Assembly (NCBI GenBank): GCA_014218235.1
Contig: CM024766.1
Span: 24,029,346 to 24,093,345, forward strand
DNA from: Colocasia esculenta
Taxonomy: Eukaryota > Streptophyta > Magnoliopsida > Alismatales > Araceae
Length of the DNA stretch: 64,000 nucleotides
Reading direction: 5' to 3'
In this document: in pieces, positions 44,745 through 57,355 of the stretch
Layout of the letters: each line of letters opens with the position of its first letter
Numbering within the stretch: position 1 is the first letter of the stretch
Translations under genes and position numbers: made by a program
The notes under the pieces: model-generated
The model's input: the letters and a program-made list of their open reading frames with translations, nothing else
What the model was told of the DNA's origin: nothing
The model's database searches: none

Positions 44745-46209
44745 TCAGGATAACCCTGGCCAGAGTTCCCTTATTGATTTGGCTGAACTAACAATTTTGA
44801 TTTCCTCACCGAATCCAAGCAGCTGTCGTTTGGTGGTGGTTGTTGATGATGACACTATTTTTTGAGACACGTCCTCCTCGACAAACAGGCAGCTGGCGGC
44901 TGAAATGAGATCCTCCAATTCTGGCTCCTCTGCCTCTGCTTCAGATTCTTTAAATAACAAGCTGACTGCTGAAATTAGGTGTTCGAGATCTTGTGCTTCT
45001 AGGTCTGTCTCGGCCCTCTTCTTCTTGCCAGGACGTTGAGCTTCTAGGACTTGATATGCCGAACTTGGAACTTCTTTCACCATAGTGTTATATCCTGGCT
45101 GTACAGGTCCCCCTGACAAAGTGATCATAAAGTGTCCAAGTAAGGGGCCCCTGATCTGACTGCGAGGTAGATGATAATGCTGCCCATATTGTATATCCTA
45201 GGCCATGTTTTGTAGACTTTCTTGTGCCAGTGACCGCTTTGACCCTACCTTGGAGGTGAGTACCTAACCCTTTCCCGGTCTGGTACCCAATCCTGAACAT
45301 GATATCCCATCCTTTTGCATTTACTGACCCATCCTTCCTAACTGCTGCCACTGATGGGGATACAATTGGGCGATTGGAGGAGAAGGTATAGGCCCACGGA
45401 TAGTTCACGTTAAGTATAGAAATGACGGGTTTGTTGGATGGCCAGACTGAGGGCAAAACTTTTTCAACAGCTTCCACAGTGTGGGTTGTTGTTATACTCT
45501 TGACTTTGACTATCCTTCCTTAAAAAGGGAACTTCAAACATTGGTGTGATGTGGAAGGCACTGCCCCTAGTGATTCAATCCATGGACGTCTTAGGATAGC
45601 TTTGTAAGTGTGATCGATGTCCAACTCATAAAATTCGACCGTCATAACAAGTGGCCCCAGTTCTGCCTGCAACGTGATGACCCCACGACAAGCCCGTCGG
45701 GAATTGTCATATGCAGCTATGGTGGTGGGAGTAGGTTGCAACTGTCGCTCTGAGATGTTGCAGGCTCTCAAGGTGCTTAGTGGACATACATTGATCGAAG
45801 CTCCTGTATCCACCAATGTTGCATCAATGGATACCTTATTTATTGTGAGTGTTACACACAAGGGCATTTTCCTGTCTTCAGGAGCAGCTAACTCGCCATC
45901 GGAGAAAGTGATTGTTGGTCCTTTGTTCACAATTAAGAGTACTGAAGGCAGGTTATCCGGATTCATACCTTCGTTGACCATGACTCTTTGCAAAAAGGTC
46001 CTTAGGGCATCCTGGTGAGTCTGCGACCTCTTAATTAGCTCTAATATGGAAATCTTGGCGGGGGTCTGATCCAGATGTTTCAGGATGTCATATTGGGTCC
46101 CCGGGACCGGATCAATCTCTTCTATATCTTGCTTCTTCTGATTGCTAGTCTGTTGGCTTGGTTGACCTGGCATAGGCACGGATGTGTTAGGGTACATCCG
46201 ATGGAACAT
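44745..46209 (-). pseudogene. E2 aspartic protease with G-patch domain
   Basis: Protease block VDTGASINVCPLSTL (about 45780-45820) is intact. About 150 residues later the G-patch reads FRIGYQTGKGLGTHLQG and KHGLGY. An acidic tail with LEHLISAVSLLFKESEAEAE follows. Breaks: TAA near 45520 (Gln position) and one extra base near 45112 that shifts the frame into the tail. The frame continues upstream into gag through a TGA at about 46210. The region 44535-44744 after its end has no supported frame and ends in a T run. Confidence 0.87.
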
Positions 46210-48508
46210 TCACCCGCTCCGGAGGGCAAGATTGTGGTGGAGTGGAGGGGTAGGGGTGTCAAGGATATAAGGGTTGGCCAGTAATGGTGCTGGCATGGGG
46301 AAGGAAGGGATGTTGCTGGGTGGAGGGATAATGGGTGACGTGACAGGGGAATAGGATGGTGAGGTGATGGTAGCAATGTGGGGTGTGAAGGAGGGAGGCA
46401 TGGTGGATGTGGGCACGGGGGTCGTGGGTGTAACGTGGGAAATGACCATAAGCTGGCCTACCTCATGTTCGTCATCGAAGGCCCACTGGGCTTCTGGTGG
46501 TGGATGGTGGCTGACGGGGTTAACATGTGCGGGTGGAGGAGGTGGCGGAGCTGGTTGGGGGTTTGGAGCAAGCTGATGTTGTGGCATGGGGTTACAGATT
46601 ATGCCCAGGTCATTCGCCGGCTGCTGCAGCTACTGTTGTTGCTGTTGCTGTTGATGTCGCTGCTGGAAGGGCTGGTACTGCTGTTGTTGCTGTTGTTGCT
46701 ATTGTTGTTGCTGCTGCGGCTGCCGTCGCCTTTACTGTTGCTGTTGTTGCCTCTGACCCTATTGGTCCCTCAGATTTTGGATTAATCTTTTCATCTCTGC
46801 CTAATCAATCTGGTTCTGCTCATGGAGATCATATATCATGTCCCGGAATTGGAAGCAATGGGACACATTGTGGCCCGGATGACGGTGATAGACGTAGTAC
46901 TTTGTTTGATCGGCCGCCATATTCCAATTTGCCTTCTCAGGAGGGAGTCTTAGGGCATTTAGGGATATGAGGGCTGCAAAGACATCAGCTAGAGACTCGG
47001 GCAATGGAGGATATTGGGCTCTCTTGGTTCCATTGGGCTTCTTAGGGGCGTAGCCATTTTGAGGTGGAGGGACCTGGGAGTATTGGCGCTGATCTTGGGG
47101 AGGATTTTGTCCTTGGGGAGGTGGATGTCTATTGTTGTTGTTGTTCCATGGCTGTTGGGCTTGTTGGGTATAGGGGGACCTACCTACTGGGCCTTGGGGG
47201 TTGCTAACTGCACCTACTTGTTCATTGGTTTGGATCCCCTCAGTGACTGGGCCTTAAGGCTTCTTGGCATAACGGGCTTTAGGGGTCTCAAACATGGAAT
47301 GTATAGGCGAGTCCTTAAGTTGGGTCTGGATGAAACTGGCTCGGCTATATAGCTGGTGCATGGTAGAAATGTCGTTCATGGCCAAAATAGCTCGGTAGGT
47401 TGGAGTGGCTTTGGAAATCAACAATTTTACCTTTTCCTCCTCAGGCATCGGGCAACGGACCTTGGCGGCCAGTGAACGCCACCGGTCCACATAAGTGGAG
47501 AACTCCTCTTCGGGCTTCATTTTCTCAGCCACCAGATCCACAAAAGAATATTCGGGGTCCTACCCGATCCTGGAATTGCTGCAGAAATCTTTCTTGGACA
47601 ATTCTGAAATCCTCCGCTTCCTCGGGGGGTAGGGAATAAAACCATTCTAAAGCCGGACCATCCAGAGACTTCCTGAACAAGTATGCCATGAGATGGAGGT
47701 CATACTTGTGGGGTGCTGATTCAAAAACGAAATCCTTCAGATGAACATAAGGGTCCCCTACCCCAGAATATCGCCGATAAACCGGGAGCTCTGACTGGGG
47801 TGGCACCCGAAGGTACTGGAAGGATGGGAGGGCAATGTCAGCTACCTTCTGCGGATCGATTTGTCTCCGGAGGTCATGAAGCTCCTTCTTCATGCTTGTC
47901 CACTCCGCAAAGAAGTCGGAGGCAGACTGGACTTGATGCGCAGAAATAAGGGAGCGAGGCTGCTCGAATGAGTGTGACCTCTCGCAAGGGAGGAGAGCTG
48001 GTTCGGCCGTATAGTATGTGGTTGGAGGGGATCGAGGCCGAACATCTCGTGGGGGAAGGTAGCTTGGTTCTGAAAAATGGATAGTTCGAGGGCGGAGGGG
48101 TGTAGGATCTGCCCCAGATGGAGGAAGGTGGGGTGCTGAAGCGACGTGGGCGGAGGAATCCACCGGTCGGACTAGGCTTTGACCCCGGGGAGATAAAGGA
48201 TGTTTCCCCTTGGCAGCAGCTATGAACTCTCAGACTTGGTCCGGAGTAAGGTGGGGAAGAAGCTGACTGAACTGTGAATGGGGGTCATCACCCCCGGGAG
48301 AAGAGGCAGGATGGGATCGAATCCCGGTGACGGGTGGCTGAACATGCCCCTGGAGTGTGGCCATAGAGGGTTGGGCCACCTCCTCAAGCAACCCGAGGGG
48401 AAGAGCATCGTCGGCAAGGACGCGGAATTGGTCCATGTCGAAGAGTGGATTATGATAAGATACAAAGAAAGGAGGGGACTGATTCGATCTTCCTAAACAA
48501 TGACGCAT
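46210..48508 (-). pseudogene. E2 gag
   Basis: Starts at the ATG 48506-48508 (MRHCLGRSNQ), conserved in E1. Capsid-like core at about 47260-47760 (EWFYSLPPEEAEDF, VDRWRSLAAKVRC). The zinc-knuckle-like YYVYHRHPGHNVSHC (about 46850-46900) has its first Cys replaced by Tyr. A poly-Gln region (46620-46780) is interrupted by at least four in-frame TAG/TAA codons, all at Gln positions, followed by a Pro-rich part and WAFDDEHEVGQL. Further breaks: TGA near 48229 and an extra base near 47560. The gene is more damaged than RT or integrase. Confidence 0.87.
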
Positions 48509-49624
48509 ACTCCCCCCAAAGACTAATAGGGGGATACAGACAAAACCTAGACTCAAACACAGCAAGAAGGACTGAGAAGAGGAGGGAAGAGCACTCAAGT
48601 CGTCATGTTTAAAATGCAAATTTCTTAAGGTTTGAACTTTGACCTTTAAATGAGTCAATCAAAGGGGGTGTCACTCGGTCAAGTGGACCTTAATGGGTAT
48701 GGACTCAAGCACTCCGGTACGGCTAAGGGTGGTGCACACTCACACACGAGGATGGCTCAAACTAAGGGTGCGACGGGTACAACCAGCCCAGTGAACCGCA
48801 ACGTGCGTACGGTCACGAGGACTTACGGAGGTCCTCGGAAGGTGGGTCCGAGTCAGCCTACGAGTGCTCGTAGGTGAGAGGACTCACTCAACCAAGGGGG
48901 AACCTGATCAAATGGGATGAGCGGCGTATGCAAGGGACTAAAAAGCCCAAAATGTATGCAAGAATGAAGATAAGGAGCAAACAGGGTGACAAAACAAGTC
49001 CTCGGGCAGAGTCGCGACGGCCGGGTACACCGTGACCCTATCGCGATAGCGCGGGCTGCTGCGATAATGACAGAGACCCGAAAACACAGTGAGTCACCAG
49101 CCCAACTCAAACAGACTATCCTACCAAAATAAGAAACACCAAAAGACACTAAATCGATACAACATGAGTCAGGAAGCACACAGAAATTGATACATGGATA
49201 AAAGCAATAACATACAAAGCAAACCTGATAAGGCGACGTGTGGCCAAGCTGCGACTTGTTCGCGTCCTCTCTCCCTGTTGCGATAGGAACGGAAAACTTA
49301 CAAGTGAAGATAAACGGAAAATCCGAACCTTGGCAGGATTCTAACAGACAGAAACGCGAGAACACATGATCTAGGCAATGAAACAAGGATATGTGATCTC
49401 ATGGGCATTGAATAGAGAGAACATGGGGAATAACAAGCACTGACCTAATAACGCATCTCCCCGTTGCGACGCGACCATGTCGCGTCACCGCGATCGGTCG
49501 CGATACTAACAGAGCAGGAAAATATGCAGGAAGCAAAGAAAAAAGACTAACAGGGCACTAAAGTGACAAACCAAAAGGAAACATGGCAAGCAAACAGTCA
49601 AAAATCCACGAGGGTGGCAGTGAA
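48509..49624 (-). other. E2 untranslated leader
   Basis: No gene is supported. 48640-48940 is conserved with E1 7260-7560 and holds the two hairpins. GC-rich CGCGAC/TCGCGATA words occur at 49010-49075 and 49440-49505. Confidence 0.7.
48817..48874 (-). promoter_or_regulatory. Two conserved leader hairpins (E2 copy)
   Basis: Hairpin 1: CGAGGAC (48817-48823) with GTCCTCG (48832-48838). Hairpin 2: 48857-48874, the palindromic-arm CCTACGAG/CTCGTAGG. Arms are kept while loop and flank differ from E1. Confidence 0.62.
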
Positions 49625-49643
49625 GGTCCCACCATGATCGCCA
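49625..49643 (-). promoter_or_regulatory. E2 primer binding site
   Basis: The minus strand reads TGGCGATCATGGTGGGACC, five bases from the LTR. It resembles a tRNA-Arg acceptor end more closely than the E1 copy does. The assignment is tentative. Confidence 0.7.
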
Positions 49644-49648
49644 AAAGG

Positions 49649-51078
49649 TGTAATCACAGGGATTGGACTCCCATCGACACAAACATGGATACTAAAACTA
49701 GTAGCATGAAAACATGGATGTGATCGCCACCTAGCAAATCGCCTAAGAATAAAAATGAGATAATGGCTGACTTAAACTAGGAAAAGGAAAGAGAACAAAA
49801 AATGGACCTGCTGTCGCGGTCGCCATGGGCGCCGCGATAGACTGATGTCACGGCAGTACACACTGACGCGTCTCATGTCGCGTCACCCTCCTCCGTCACG
49901 TTCTCTTTGAATGCGGGAGATATTGGGTATGGACCTTCTTCTCGTCCTCCAACCGGCCGGAGAACCAGAGCTTCTCGTAGATTTCACTTGTTTGCCTGCC
50001 AATCAAAGAGAATCACAAAGAAAACACCCTATTAGAATATGTTAAGCATAGTATCTATTCTAAAGGTGAAAGAAAGTGGGGAATCATGGTGGGAACGCAC
50101 CTGGGGTGGTTTTAAACCCCTATGGGTGTGGGAAAACGTGGGTGGATAGTGAATGTGCTCCTTCTATGAATAACATAAAAAATGCATGTAGAAATAGGAG
50201 GGAGGAAGGAAGAAGAAGATGAGCCCCGTTGAGGCGACTCCCTGGCGTGGGTACAGCTCCAAAGATGTGTAGATGCTCCAGGACATTGTTGGGGTCGCCC
50301 TCTTCACGCTTCGCACTCCATTGATAGTCGAAAGAGTAGCTTTCTGGAGTGGAGTATGAAGGAAAAGTGAAGGGAATAGATGGCTGCGAGGCTAAGTATG
50401 GGTGAGAGAGAATTTCGGCAGCCCTTCGGGGTGGTAATGAGGCTCTCCTCGTCCTTGAGGAGGGGCCTTGTTTATATAGAACTTGGGATGAGAATAAGTG
50501 ATATTATCTCTTCAAAATGGTTTTAGAAATTAAAATGGGAGATAAAAGCCTATTAAAATCGAATGGAGAGTCCTTAGGGATCCTCACAAGAGCCCCTAGG
50601 GCCGAAATCTTGCCCCAAGGGGAGGAGATAATCCCTAGGGATAAAGATAAAGCCATGGGAGGATAAATAGGAGGTGGTTGTGGAGGCCTGCATGTGCAGC
50701 TGCTGTCGCGGCGTATCATAGGACCACGACATGGAGACGCGACAGGGCGGGGCGTCGCGACAGTATGCCCACGTGTATAGATATGCATGGCCTGTCGCGG
50801 TAGCCTATACCGACGCGACTCAGTGACGCGGCGCTATGATGCGTCGCGACTATAAAATTGAATTATCAGGAATTATCAGCTAACCACAAGAAAGGATAAG
50901 AGTTATTATGCCCCAAGGACTCTCTCAAAGTGATAATGTGTGGGATTTTAAGGCATTTTAATGGTTTAATAGGCTCAAAACAAGGCTAATGATGGGCTCA
51001 AGGTGAGTGACCAATTAGGGGCCCACTAAGATAATAAGAAAAGTGGTTCAACCCAATAGTCATAACCGGGTGTCTACA
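49649..51078 (-). repeat. E2 5' LTR (1430 bp)
   Basis: Direct repeat of 31594-32999; ends TGTAATCACAGGG and GGGTGTCTACA on the plus strand. Followed at 51079 by GACGCCACCACACGGG, which resumes the Y LTR. Confidence 0.95.
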
Positions 51079-52221
51079 GACGCCACCACACGGGAACGGT
51101 CTACTGGCTTATCAGACCAGTATCCAACCCGGACAACACAACACAATAACAACCTCTCAGCCTCACAGTCACGGACGAAAGGTCCAACTGCCGCTCCACG
51201 AGAACAAGTCAAACAACTGTTGAGACCAACCAACACCACACCTGCAGATACACAACTGCAGGTCCATGCCTGGCACCTCTAGAGTCTCTGGCCGGAGCAC
51301 CCTAAAGTGAGGCACTGGAAAACAGGACTAGCTGGGGACAAGTGTCGACTACTGGTGTCTAAACCCCCAACTACGAGCGCGCTACAAGTGACTGCACACC
51401 CACCAACACAAGCCGCTGCCCTACTGTCATCTTTCCCTCAGCCGGACGTACAACTCAAACACTGGAGTGAGGGTGTCCAGGAAGACGACACAGACCTCAA
51501 CGGTACCACACTGTACCGGGACAGACCCCGTGCACAACAAACACACGTGCCTGGCTCACAAAGAACCTGGGGTATCCGACTAGAGAGGCATTCCGGAATA
51601 GGCGCCGGACCACCACACTCGGCAAGCTCAAACCACGATATATACACAAACACTTTCTGTTACCGATCACGGTACATATGTTAGGAAGAGCTTGTTCCAG
51701 TCACCCTGTGACTTACAAGCTAACTTACGCAATCACACACATAAACCACATTAACAATAATACCACGACCTGTCATTGGTCACATAGTGACAGTGAAGGT
51801 CACACTAAACACAGGCGATAAATCATATAATAATCACACTTGTATTTCACTAATTATCCGTCCAAAATAATCTATAAAAGATTCTAGAAGATCGAGGCTA
51901 GGTTCAGACGTGAACCTCATTGCCACAACACCACAGTAATTAATATATAATAAACATGATAACGTACGATACGCCATGCATATACAAATCACTTGCACGA
52001 CATCAAAACCCTGTGATATTTCACAACCTCATAGCCGGTAAACTAACCTCAAAAGCACCGTGCTCCAAGAGCACCACAGGTGTTAATACACCGCAACACT
52101 TATAACAAGAATGCCATTAAAAACACACTGCGCACATGCACAGGTTGGCAGCAACATCGATTGCCGTCCAAAGAATATAGACGACAATGTCCCTTGACGT
52201 CAACACCAAGTAAGCGACCAC
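51079..52221 (-). repeat. Y array, left LTR, second piece (truncated)
   Basis: Continues 30338-31593 after removal of E2 and matches 55248-56392. It stops abruptly at 52221, where sequence jumps to the internal region (equivalent of 57941): about 1.55 kb, including the LTR end and purine tract, is missing. Confidence 0.88.
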
Positions 52222-53997
52222 CATAATAAAATCTGCTCCTTTATTCCACTGTGCAAAACTTTACACTTTCTTCTTATCCCAGCAAATCTTAAACAATCTG
52301 TGGATATTAAATCTTTCTTGTTTCAGTTTCCGCTGCGCTACTCTGATCACACTGAACAATTACTTTCAATTACTTTCTTCTAACTTCAACTGCATTCATT
52401 TGTAACTTTAACTCCTTCTAAAATCATCTCATTCAATTAATTCATGCTGAAAATATTATTGCAATTTCTGACCTGCCAAACCACTATAAACATGCTTCAC
52501 TCTTCATATACCTTTCTTGCTTTACTAACATTCTCTGGCTAATCTCATAATTCTGGGGCATAAACTTTCCAAATATTACTTAATCAATCTGCTCCAGCAT
52601 TAAACCCTGAAATATCTTAACAACTGTTCACTTCTGTTCAATTAAATCATTTCTTTGCACCCATATGCAAACTCTAACTGACATTTCTGACTCATCTGAT
52701 TTTATTTACTTCATCATTTGCTAAATTCTTCCTTTCGCTGGTCCATATTTCTTCTTTGTCTAAACTGCCAATCATTCTAATCATAACATCTTTTACACAA
52801 AATACTTCTCTTATTCATTCTGCTGCCTGGCTAATCTTGTTGTACCGTTCATACTATAAATATTTCTGGTATTTAATCATCCTTCTTTAACAGCAAAAAC
52901 TCAAATTTAAATACCAATTTCTTTAAATATAACAACTTGCTCTGTCTGCTTCCCTTATTCCATTAAATGTTCTTTTCTCAAATAACATAAATATTACAGT
53001 CTGCCTTGCTATTTTTCTCAACTCAATATTTATTAACTGTTTCTCCATTAATGCACTTCTTTCCATTCTATTTCATTTGCCTTGAACTCATTCTAACATA
53101 CTTAACTTTAATTTTGATTTTCCTCGAACTGCTCACAGTTACTAACTTTCACTGCTCTTATCTTTAGCACAACCATCTTTACTAACTTTTTCTGAAGAAT
53201 TCCTCATAACTTGTCGTTTATCAACTAAATATTTCTCTTATGCAATTCTTAGAAAATCTCTTTGCTCACTGATTCTTCTTTTCTTTCTTTCTTTATTCAA
53301 CTGATCTTTTCTGTACATATTTGTACAAATCCTCATATCAAACTTCATATTACCATCACTATTCATAACAACATTTTTCTCAAATTTCCGATCTCAGGTA
53401 CACTTAATCATCACTATTCTTTTATGTACCAGTACCTCTTTTAAAGCTGATCTGCTTTACTTAATCATGTCAAACTCTTCATAATACTAATCACATTCTC
53501 ATTCACACTGTTTCTTGATATCATCTGACTCAGATCTCTGATGCCACAATACCTCTGCAGAGGTTCTCAACTATATTTTGCACATTTAATCACTTCTAAC
53601 ACACACACAGATCTGATCCTCATCATCTTGTTACCATATACCTGTCTCTGCTAACACTGTATTTCATTATAACTTACTTACAAAATTCTATATCCAAACT
53701 TATTAATCTCCTCAATTCCTTTAACTGTAAATCCTTAACAACCAAATCATTCTATCACAAACTAACACACTAGTATAATCACACAGATTATACTACCTCT
53801 AATCACATCAACTTTCAACAACTGCCAAATTTTCAACTCAAAAACACATTTTTACAAAACAAAAACTTAAACAAATACCACTTTAACCAACACAAAACCG
53901 CAGACTTACTACCAGCAGTGGACATTAATTCATGTATTGGGACATTGCAACCTTATTGTCTTTTCATATTCTAACTGGACCATGCTCTGATACCAAC
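52222..53997 (-). other. Y array, left internal region, non-coding
   Basis: Nearly identical to 57941-59721. T/C-rich on the plus strand and without coding domains. The iMet PBS lies at 53984-53995 (TGGTATCAGAGC on the minus strand). Confidence 0.82.
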
Positions 53998-56900
53998 TGT
54001 GACGGACCGGGGTATTTATGCCCATTAAGGCTCCATATCCAGATCCGCCTCCCGCGAACGGACCGAAGTCTCACAAGGGATAACTCACACAAGTGTCCAG
54101 TAAGAATATAAAAGATAAACCACAACAGTATAAGACACAAGAAAGTACATGTGCTCATATCTACATATAACAATTTACAACTTTCCCATTACATTAATAC
54201 ATGTCCAATTAAAAAGTACAACTACCTAGGGCATACCCCGAGGGAGCACAAGCTCACACAAACTAACTACTACACAACTGCTGGTGGTACAAGTCTGACA
54301 CAACGCCGCTGCAGGCCAAACACTCGGCAAGCCCTGAAAAGAACTGTAGGGGAGTGAGCCTCAACAAGTCACTAGCTCAGTAGGGGCCACCCAAAAACCT
54401 CAACAACCAAACAGAAGAGACCTCAACCCCAGAGGGTCTCACTGGCAACACCAACAGCCAAACCATTTCATGCTCACAACATTTATATTTAAATAACAGC
54501 TTAAATAGTAATTGATAAAAAAAGCATATTCCTTATAAAGAAAGAGGAACCACAGGCTAGTCTGCTCAACAACTGAAATGCCTAGGCCGCAAGCCTCATA
54601 GGCACATTATTCCAACGACTGGTTGCCTAAGCTACAAGCTTAACAGGCAAATCTCAAGTACGTGGGTAACAGAGCTGCTAACCAAAAGCTGGCCCTTTAT
54701 ACCCAAACCACAATATGTCGGAAACCACATACACCAAGTAACATGATCGGCTACAGCGGGCCAATCCATCACACATGATAACCATATACGGTAGCTTACC
54801 CGAGGGAGGGTGAAGCACGTTGTGTGGAAGGTCACACCACACGACCTCCACGAAACACAGTTTAACGTCAACACCAGAAAGACTAGTATACAACGTACCA
54901 CCACAAACCATTACCCACACGGGGTACATGTACCTATTACCACAAGGCACCAGCACAGAAACCGCAAGTAAACCAGTGCCGTAACAGGGCACACCATAGC
55001 AAGCTAAACCACATTTGTGGTGAGTCAATACTCACCATCTATAGTTGAAACTGTGCCACCACTCGGGCACACCACAAGCCACAATTCCAGTCACAACTGT
55101 GCCAACAGCAGGGCACACCTCGAACGAGTCAAACCTCGACTACGAGTCACAAACTCACGAACCAGAGCCAGTGGCAAAGCACGAGTCGGAAAAGAACGAT
55201 GTCACCACAACCACAACTGTAGCTAACAAAGCAAGAGTCGCGAAGAACGACGCCACCACATGGGAACGGTCTACTAGCTGATCAGGCCAGTATCCAACCC
55301 GGACAACACAACACAAGAACAACCTCTCAGCCTCGCAGTCACGGATGAAAGGTTCAACTGCCGCTCCACGAGAACAAGTCAAACAACTGTGGAGACCAAC
55401 CAACACCACACCTGCAGACACACAACTGCAGGTCCATGCCTGGCACCTCTAGGGTCTCTGGCCAGAGCACCCTAAAGTGAGGCACTGGAAAACAGGACTA
55501 GCTGGGGACCAGTGTCGACTACTGGTGTCCGAACCCCCAACTACGAGCGCGCTACAAGCGACTGCACACCCACCAACACAAGCCGCTGCCCTACTGTCGT
55601 CTTTCCCTCAGCCGGACGTACAACTCAAACACAGGAGTGAGGGTGTCCAGGAAGACGACACAGACCTCAACGGTACCACACTGTACCGGGACAAACCCCG
55701 AGCACAACAAACACACGTGCCTGGCTCACAAAGAACCTGGGGTACCCGACTAGAGAGGCATTCCAGAATAGGCGCCGGACCACCACACTCGGCAAGCTCA
55801 AACCACGATATATACACAAACACTTTCTATTACCGATCACGGTACATATGTTAGGAAGAGCTTGTTCCAGTCACCTTGTGACTTACAAGCTAACTTACAC
55901 AATCACACACATAAACCACATTAATAATAATACCACGACCTGTCATTGGTCACAAGTGACAGTGAAGGTTACACTAAACACTGACGATAAATCATATAAT
56001 AATCACACTTGTATTTCACTAATTATCCATCCAGAATAATCTATAAAAGATTCTAGAAGATCGAGGCTAGGTTCAGACGTGAACCTCATCGCCACAACAC
56101 CACAGTAATTAATATATAATAAACATGATAACGTACGATATGCCATGCATATACAAATCACTTGCACGACATCAAAACCCTGTGATATTTCACAACCTCA
56201 TAGCTGGTAAACTGACCTCAAAAGCCCCGTGCTCCAAGAGCACCACTGGTGTTAATACACCGCAACACTTATAACAAGAATGCCATTAAAAACACACAGC
56301 GTACATGCACAGGTTGGCGGCAACATCGATTGCCATCCAAAGAATATAGATGACAATGTCCCTTGCCGTCAACACTAAGTAAGCGACCACCACTTGGCCG
56401 TTTACCCATACTCAACGGCTAGATACCTAGCTGTTAATCTCCCAACGAAGAACTCTGCGTCAACCGATGTTGACGCCAAGATCTTCACTGCAGAACCCGC
56501 CAGAACACACAAAATGGCCCTAGACCGATTACACGGGCAATCTAGCCATAAATACAATAGAAAAACAAGGGGAAACACTCCCCCTTACATGTATATACCA
56601 TAATTAAACCAGAGAAGCAAGATCCAATACTTGGATCGATCAAACCACCCAATTTCCCGGCATGGTAACCCTTTTTCCCAAAAACACAATTAACAAGTAA
56701 TCTATACAAACGGAGCATGACAATTCAAACAAGAGAAGTCAAGGGGTCCAGTCCCTACCTCAGAAACGCAAATAAACTCCTAAAGAACTTCAAATCGCGC
56801 CGAAACCCCAGGAGCTTCCCGCGAACACCACCCTCCAATCCGTCATTCCCCGCCAGATCTGCCTCTACTGCGCGCATCACGGCCTTCCCACGTGCTCCCG

Positions 56901-57355
56901 TCAACTGCCGGAAGTAGTGAAGAGGCACAAAGGTGAAAGGTGGGGAAAGAGGAGAGGAGAAAATGGGGAAAGTAGAAGGCTCGGGTTTACCTAAAAACAC
57001 AGGCGCCTCATGTTAACGTCAACCTCTTCGCCGCTAACCAAACCACCCCAACTAGGCGTCCACATCTCTCGACGCCAAGTTCAAGCAATAAAACTCATTA
57101 AAATAAACGGTAGACGTCCACATCGATGGATGCCAAAAACATGTTAACGGCAACCCATGGCCGCCAACACAAAGTCGACGTCACCAACCTGGACGCCAAC
57201 CCACTGTTGATGTCCAGCGTACTGAACACCAACACAGACCCATAACCAACCCGGTAAGGATCTAATAAGAAACACACAACACTAATGGGCCTCACATTGG
57301 CCACCAAACCCGCTAAACCTGGATCCACGGGGATCCGAAAACGCGCGACGTTACA
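53998..57355 (-). repeat. Y array, middle LTR (3358 bp, intact)
   Basis: Begins TGTGACGGACCGGGG and ends GCGCGACGTTACA on the plus strand. Contains GTGCC...GGCAC hairpin words near 55050-55120 and a run of GACGTC/GACGCC words at 57000-57240. Directly adjoins internal sequence on both sides. Confidence 0.92.

Larger units (their letters stand above)
31594..51078 (-). mobile_element. Tat-lineage Ty3/gypsy retrotransposon E2, complete structure, 19,485 bp, with two antisense genes
   Basis: Minus-strand order: 5' LTR (49649-51078), PBS, leader, gag, protease/G-patch, minisatellite, RT, RNase H, second RNase H, integrase, a 7.3 kb region holding two plus-strand intron-containing genes, purine tract, 3' LTR (31594-32999). 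It is inserted in the left LTR of the Y array; flanks are GACGG (31589-31593) and GACGC (51079-51083), a 5-bp duplication with one later change. The LTRs differ by a few percent by eye, including a 12-base indel near 49755-49770. All sense genes are disrupted. Size and content fit the large Tat/Ogre-type elements, some of which carry extra frames beyond integrase. Confidence 0.95.

Noticed and set aside
51307..51684. Open frame of 125 codons on the plus strand, repeated at 55477-55854 and 61195-61701
   Set aside because: It occurs because the Y LTR is present three times; it is antisense to the element, changes frame in the third copy and has no recognisable domain.
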